Of a stretch of DNA of 33,021 bases, positions 29,450 through 33,021 are shown piece after piece. The notes under the pieces are model-generated. The model had not been told where the DNA came from, did not search any database, and saw only the letters and a program-made list of their open reading frames with translations. Source of the stretch: a virus; the IMG/VR virus record IMGVR_UViG_3300021379_002056, positions 1 to 33,021 of that record; one strand, given 5' to 3'. Every line of letters begins with the position of its first letter. Within the stretch, counting starts at the first letter, position 1. The translations under genes were made by a program, and so were the position numbers.

Positions 29450-32400
29450 TTATTGGGCCTGCCATTGTCGCAGTAGCTCAGCTTGGTGCTTCTTGATCAT
29501 CACTCCTCGATACACCGACCTAGCCTTTTTCAGCGTTTTGTCGATGCGCTCAATGCCGGCCGCGGTCGGGTTAGTGTAATCCCAGTCATCTCCAAGCACC
29601 TGTGCCGCGGCTTGTCCGATCAGATTAGCATATTCGGTGTTATACTCTTCTGGCGTCAGGTCGATCTTAGCCGTCTTGCCGTTTCTGGTGACGGTGATAG
29701 TCCTCGAGGGTGCGGTAGGCGCCCACTTCTCGGCTGGATTGATCCTGTTCCATGCTGCGATGTAAGCATCAACCGGATTTACCTCTGCCTCCAATTCGGT
29801 GTGGATCGGCATGAGTATGCGGTAAAGGGCATCAGTGAGGGGTCCGCCGATCGCTTTGCCATCGTAACGCATGGTGGGATTGCCCCATACGTCAGTCTTT
29901 ATCGGACCAACCTGTGGCACGATGCCTCGAGCCGTGCGGACGAACAACTCCTCGAGCGTTCCCATCCCGGCCGGTAATTTTGAGTCTCGAATAAACGGAT
30001 CAACCTGCCGGATTGGTTGACGAATCAGGTTGGGAACTGCTGCTGATGTGATGTTTGCTGCCCACCTGCTGCCCCAATAGTCCGGATCCTCTACGGCATT
30101 CATGATGTCCGAGATCCCCTGGAGGTAAGATTTTTCTTTTACGCCGGCCGCGGTGTGGGCGACAAATCGGCTAAACGCATCCCATCCATTCTCGCTTTCA
30201 TCAATCGAGCGGAGCAGGTCAATCGATGTGGCAAACCATGTTGCGAATGGGTCCAGCCTCCGGTAGCTGAATATCTTGTTGCCGAATCGGATCGACATTG
30301 GAGGCATCACCCGGTAAGCAAGATCCCGCTCGCTGCGTTTTGTGCCTTTGTAGGGCATCGAGCCTGTGATGCTTGGGCGCCCCCACTCGTCGTCTTCGTC
30401 GCTCTTGAGCAGTTCGCTCATGGCGAAATAGATCATCCAGCCGAACGTCTGATTTGTGATGTCTTTCAAGGCCCGAGCTTGATTATAGATGTCTCCGGCG
30501 CCGACTCGTTCGCCGGTCTTGGTTTTTGGAGCCTTCGCTTGTGCTGCGACTTCACGGGACATGTCGCTTATGGTTTCGAGCAGTCCAAGCGGAGTCATTC
30601 GCAGTCCGCTCTTCAAGATGTTCGTAGGAGTGTCCACAAATGGAATAAAGAAGGCACTGCCTTTTGCCAAGCTGCCGTATTTTCCTGCCTTGATGTCCTT
30701 GAGCCACATTGCTGCCGGGTCTATTACCCGATCGAAGGTTCTGTTCTCCGATCCGATCTGCGTCTGGAAGGTGAGTTCATGCGCCTTGTCCATGGCGGCA
30801 GACCATGCGGGTGACCCGTGCTTGAGATAATGGTCAATTCTGCCCTGATAGGCTTCGCCTGCCGATTCTGCTTGTGCAATCGACTCTGCTTGTTGCCGAG
30901 AGAGTTGCTTATTTGCCGCTCGAGCTTCTTGCAGCAGTTGCTCGGTTCGTAGTGCTTTTACATTTCCTGCCTTTTGCTCTTTTGCCACAATGCGATGCGC
31001 TTGCGCTGCTGCCTCGAGCGTTCCCCAAAAGCTCTTGATGAATTCGTCCGCTGCAGTCATCCCGCGGAAGCTGATCGACCGCATGATCTTGCCGAACTTG
31101 CCGCGCATTGCCGGCGCGAACTTGTCAGCTTTCATCCCATTGAATCCCATCTGCGTTACTCTGCCCATCACCTCTGTCTCGAGGACGCGATCCTCGAGTT
31201 GCCAACTACGCACGGCATTTCTCGCTGCCCTTTGCAGGGCAGGCTTTGTTTGCTTCCACATGTGCAAGGCTTCGGAAAGAGTGGGACCGTCTTTCACTCC
31301 CAGGCCGAGGAAATTCAGAGAGTCATTCAAGCCTCCCTCGAATGCCTTGCGCAGTGTCATGTCGGTGAGTCCAAACATGACGCCAGATCCGATGTTGACT
31401 GCTTGCGTCTGGAATCCAGAGAGAATGCTCGCTTTCCAGTATTCGTGAACGACGTCGAATGCGGTGCCTCGAGCTTGCAGGAACTCGTCCATGATGCGCT
31501 TGACGGCGAGCGGGTCATTGAGGTCAAGTTGCCCTTCCTCGCGTGGGAACCTGCTCGCGTATGGCAATACCTTGTCCTCTTCGGCTTCCGGTTGCTTGTC
31601 TTGCTTCTTCTGCTTCCTGCGCTTCCTCTTTCTCTTAGGGGCTTTGCCCCGGGAATCAATCTCATCAAGGGAAGGCAAGCCGATCGACGTTGCGTAGAAA
31701 AACTCGTCACCCTTTGCACTGGCGGCAGAGAGTGCAGCTTCCTCGAATTTCTTCGCTGCGGTTTGACCGGCGTTATGGACTGCGGCGAGAAATGCTTTGT
31801 AGCGAGTTTTGACGTCCGCCTCCGATAAACCAGTCACTCGAGCCGCAACTTCCCATGTGGATCCGCTGCGGAGAACTCCGATGATCTCCTTAGTTCTGGG
31901 ATCCGCTTTCTTGATCTCTTCCTGCGCATGTTGCGGCAACGGTTGCATCGCTTGCTGCTTCTTGCGGTAATCTGCGAGGATCTGGTCGACGTCAATCTGC
32001 CGGTCCTTGAGCGTTTGCTTGATGCCGTCGATGCGCTTGACCCATTCGCGCATGATTGCCTCCCGCTCCCCTGCGTTTTTCGCTTTCTTGAGGCGCCGGC
32101 GTGTTCGCGGGTCTGGCAGGAACATCGCCTCACCGATATGTTGTGCGTGACGTTCCCCGGGAGACATGTTGGCGTCTCGCCGTATTGCCAATGCCCTGGC
32201 ATCCTCCGTTCCGAGTTCACGGTATCCGAGCGCAAGTCCAGCTAGTTCCATGCGGTCCTCGAAGGAGTTTGTTTCGCCTGCCGTAATTTTGCGTCCTAGC
32301 TCACGTTTGGAAGCTGCCACCATGAGCATCTTTAAGTATTGTTCCGCTTTTGCCTCCCCGATGACTCCCTTCAATGCGGTCGGGATGTCTGCGACCAGCA

Positions 32401-33021
32401 TTCCGCCATTGCGCACGTAGTCTTTGACCAGTTGCTTTGTCCCTGCCTGATCGAGCTTGAACATCTGGTCTGCTGCAGTTTGCACTTCGGCAAAGGTCAC
32501 CTTGGACGGCGCACCTTCGTCGTTCCGGATCTGGTCCATCATCACCATCGGCTCGACTGCGCCACCCGATAAGTCTGGTCTCCCTCCTCCTTTGTAGACC
32601 CTCCTGCCGTCGGGAAGGGTTGCCCGAGGCACTTTCATTTCGTTTGCTGCTGCTAACGTGTTGGCGCGAAGGCGGATTCTGCCGGAGCGGACGATACCCT
32701 GCACCGCGGACTCACTGATTCCTTCCTCCCGGGCTACCGTCTCGATCTTCGCTCCCTCGATGATCCTCGAGAATACTCTAGCGAATTGTGGGGTCATCTG
32801 CTCAAGGGTAGCCTGCAGGGCGTTGGTTCCTGCTTCCGGAGGCGTGGCGAATGTCTTCCTCGAGAGTGCCGCGACCGCGAGTTCTGGTTGAGTAAATTGC
32901 GGTTGGATGTCGACCTCACGCTTGTCGTAGTAGATTTGATCAACCGAGGTCTCCATTAGCATGTCGAAAGACGAGATCGGAATGAGTTCCTCGTCCATCT
33001 CTAGGAAACGATACAGCGATT
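29450..33021 (-). CDS. giant polyvalent / internal virion protein, open at window edge
   Basis: At least 1182 residues from the ATG at 32996-32998. The frame stays open to the window edge and that ATG lacks a clear ribosome site, so it may continue. Features (numbered from that Met): a helix-turn-helix-like part at about 80-110 (IIEGAKIETVAREEGISESAV), a second at 370-402 (TWEVAARVTGLSEADV), a Lys/Arg patch at 454-468, then YWKASILSGFQTQAVNIGSG (520-539), matching the 'LSGpxTxxxNixgN' core I recall from large phage polyvalent proteins, then long helical and mixed regions. Large late proteins of this type are ejected with DNA into the host; that role is inference. It is inverted relative to the other late genes. 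Confidence 0.7.
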   Translation of the reverse strand, partial: SLYRFLEMDEELIPISSFDMLMETSVDQIYYDKREVDIQPQFTQPELAVAALSRKTFATPPEAGTNALQATLEQMTPQFARVFSRIIEGAKIETVAREEGISESAVQGIVRSGRIRLRANTLAAANEMKVPRATLPDGRRVYKGGGRPDLSGGAVEPMVMMDQIRNDEGAPSKVTFAEVQTAADQMFKLDQAGTKQLVKDYVRNGGMLVADIPTALKGVIGEAKAEQYLKMLMVAASKRELGRKITAGETNSFEDRMELAGLALGYRELGTEDARALAIRRDANMSPGERHAQHIGEAMFLPDPRTRRRLKKAKNAGEREAIMREWVKRIDGIKQTLKDRQIDVDQILADYRKKQQAMQPLPQHAQEEIKKADPRTKEIIGVLRSGSTWEVAARVTGLSEADVKTRYKAFLAAVHNAGQTAAKKFEEAALSAASAKGDEFFYATSIGLPSLDEIDSRGKAPKRKRKRRKQKKQDKQPEAEEDKVLPYASRFPREEGQLDLNDPLAVKRIMDEFLQARGTAFDVVHEYWKASILSGFQTQAVNIGSGVMFGLTDMTLRKAFEGGLNDSLNFLGLGVKDGPTLSEALHMWKQTKPALQRAARNAVRSWQLEDRVLETEVMGRVTQMGFNGMKADKFAPAMRGKFGKIMRSISFRGMTAADEFIKSFWGTLEAAAQAHRIVAKEQKAGNVKALRTEQLLQEARAANKQLSRQQAESIAQAESAGEAYQGRIDHYLKHGSPAWSAAMDKAHELTFQTQIGSENRTFDRVIDPAAMWLKDIKAGKYGSLAKGSAFFIPFVDTPTNILKSGLRMTPLGLLETISDMSREVAAQAKAPKTKTGERVGAGDIYNQARALKDITNQTFGWMIYFAMSELLKSDEDDEWGRPSITGSMPYKGTKRSERDLAYRVMPPMSIRFGNKIFSYRRLDPFATWFATSIDLLRSIDESENGWDAFSRFVAHTAAGVKEKSYLQGISDIMNAVEDPDYWGSRWAANITSAAVPNLIRQPIRQVDPFIRDSKLPAGMGTLEELFVRTARGIVPQVGPIKTDVWGNPTMRYDGKAIGGPLTDALYRILMPIHTELEAEVNPVDAYIAAWNRINPAEKWAPTAPSRTITVTRNGKTAKIDLTPEEYNTEYANLIGQAAAQVLGDDWDYTNPTAAGIERIDKTLKKARSVYRGVMIKKHQAELLRQWQAQ

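Noticed and set aside
31930-31945. GTTGCGGCAAC as another operator copy
   Set aside because: The arms are shorter and have a 1-nt spacer; it lies deep inside the giant coding sequence.
1-33021. CRISPR array, insertion sequence or rRNA
   Set aside because: No regularly spaced short repeats, no transposase with terminal repeats, and no rRNA-like sequence were seen.

Overview
This window is contiguous DNA of a tailed bacteriophage, most likely a temperate podovirus-type phage. It has a RecE/RecT-type recombination pair, a tyrosine integrase beside an apparently intact attP, a helicase-loader/DnaB replication module, a portal, a scaffold-like protein, a DUF4043/N4-gp56-like major capsid protein, a lysis cassette and a very large internal-virion (polyvalent) protein. 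No tape-measure, tail-sheath or tail-tube gene was seen. The host is uncertain. The integrase C-terminus (the CCRHSFASYWLA and EAEAYW segments) resembles integrases I associate with Verrucomicrobiota and Planctomycetota, so a Verrucomicrobiota-type host is a guess. Base composition looks moderately GC-rich.

Layout. Positions 1-2350 (+): the tail of an unknown gene, RecT-like annealase, RecE-like exonuclease, a small helix-turn-helix protein and a small conserved phage protein. 2336-3427 (-): integrase. 3434-3654: attP, whose core is the 3' half of a tRNA-Thr(CGU) gene flanked by direct repeats 200 bp apart. 3670-6920 (+): a PD-(D/E)XK nuclease candidate, a 43-residue basic protein, a replication initiator/helicase-loader candidate, DnaB and a small protein. 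7046-8631 (+): an SSB-like protein and small accessory genes, mostly coupled through ATGA overlaps. 8786-13522 (+): terminase-small-subunit-like gene, three small genes with near-identical leaders, a DUF932 gene, a serine recombinase and several hypotheticals. 13525-14928 (-): SNF2 helicase. 15040-23041 (+): portal, lysis cassette, scaffold, capsid, head protein and adaptor. 23045-29449 (+): a 1336-residue cysteine-repeat protein, two probable structural proteins, a sulfotransferase-like protein and a small protein. 29450-33021 (-): the giant polyvalent/ejection protein, open at the window edge.

How it fits together. Recombination, integration and replication genes form the early half; head, lysis and receptor/ejection genes form the late half. 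Six 15-bp palindromes of the form TTGCG-NNN-CGCAA, with minor variation, lie just upstream of genes in both halves. At two sites the left arm can serve as a -35 element 16 bp from a good -10 element. This suggests one DNA-binding regulator controlling several dispersed transcription units. No repressor gene or large terminase was recognised here; both may lie outside.

The most unusual items are the palindrome network, a roughly six- to seven-fold excess of CTCGAG by hand count, the cysteine-repeat protein with its AT-richer duplicated core, the phage-borne sulfotransferase, and the giant inverted polyvalent protein with two helix-turn-helix-like segments.
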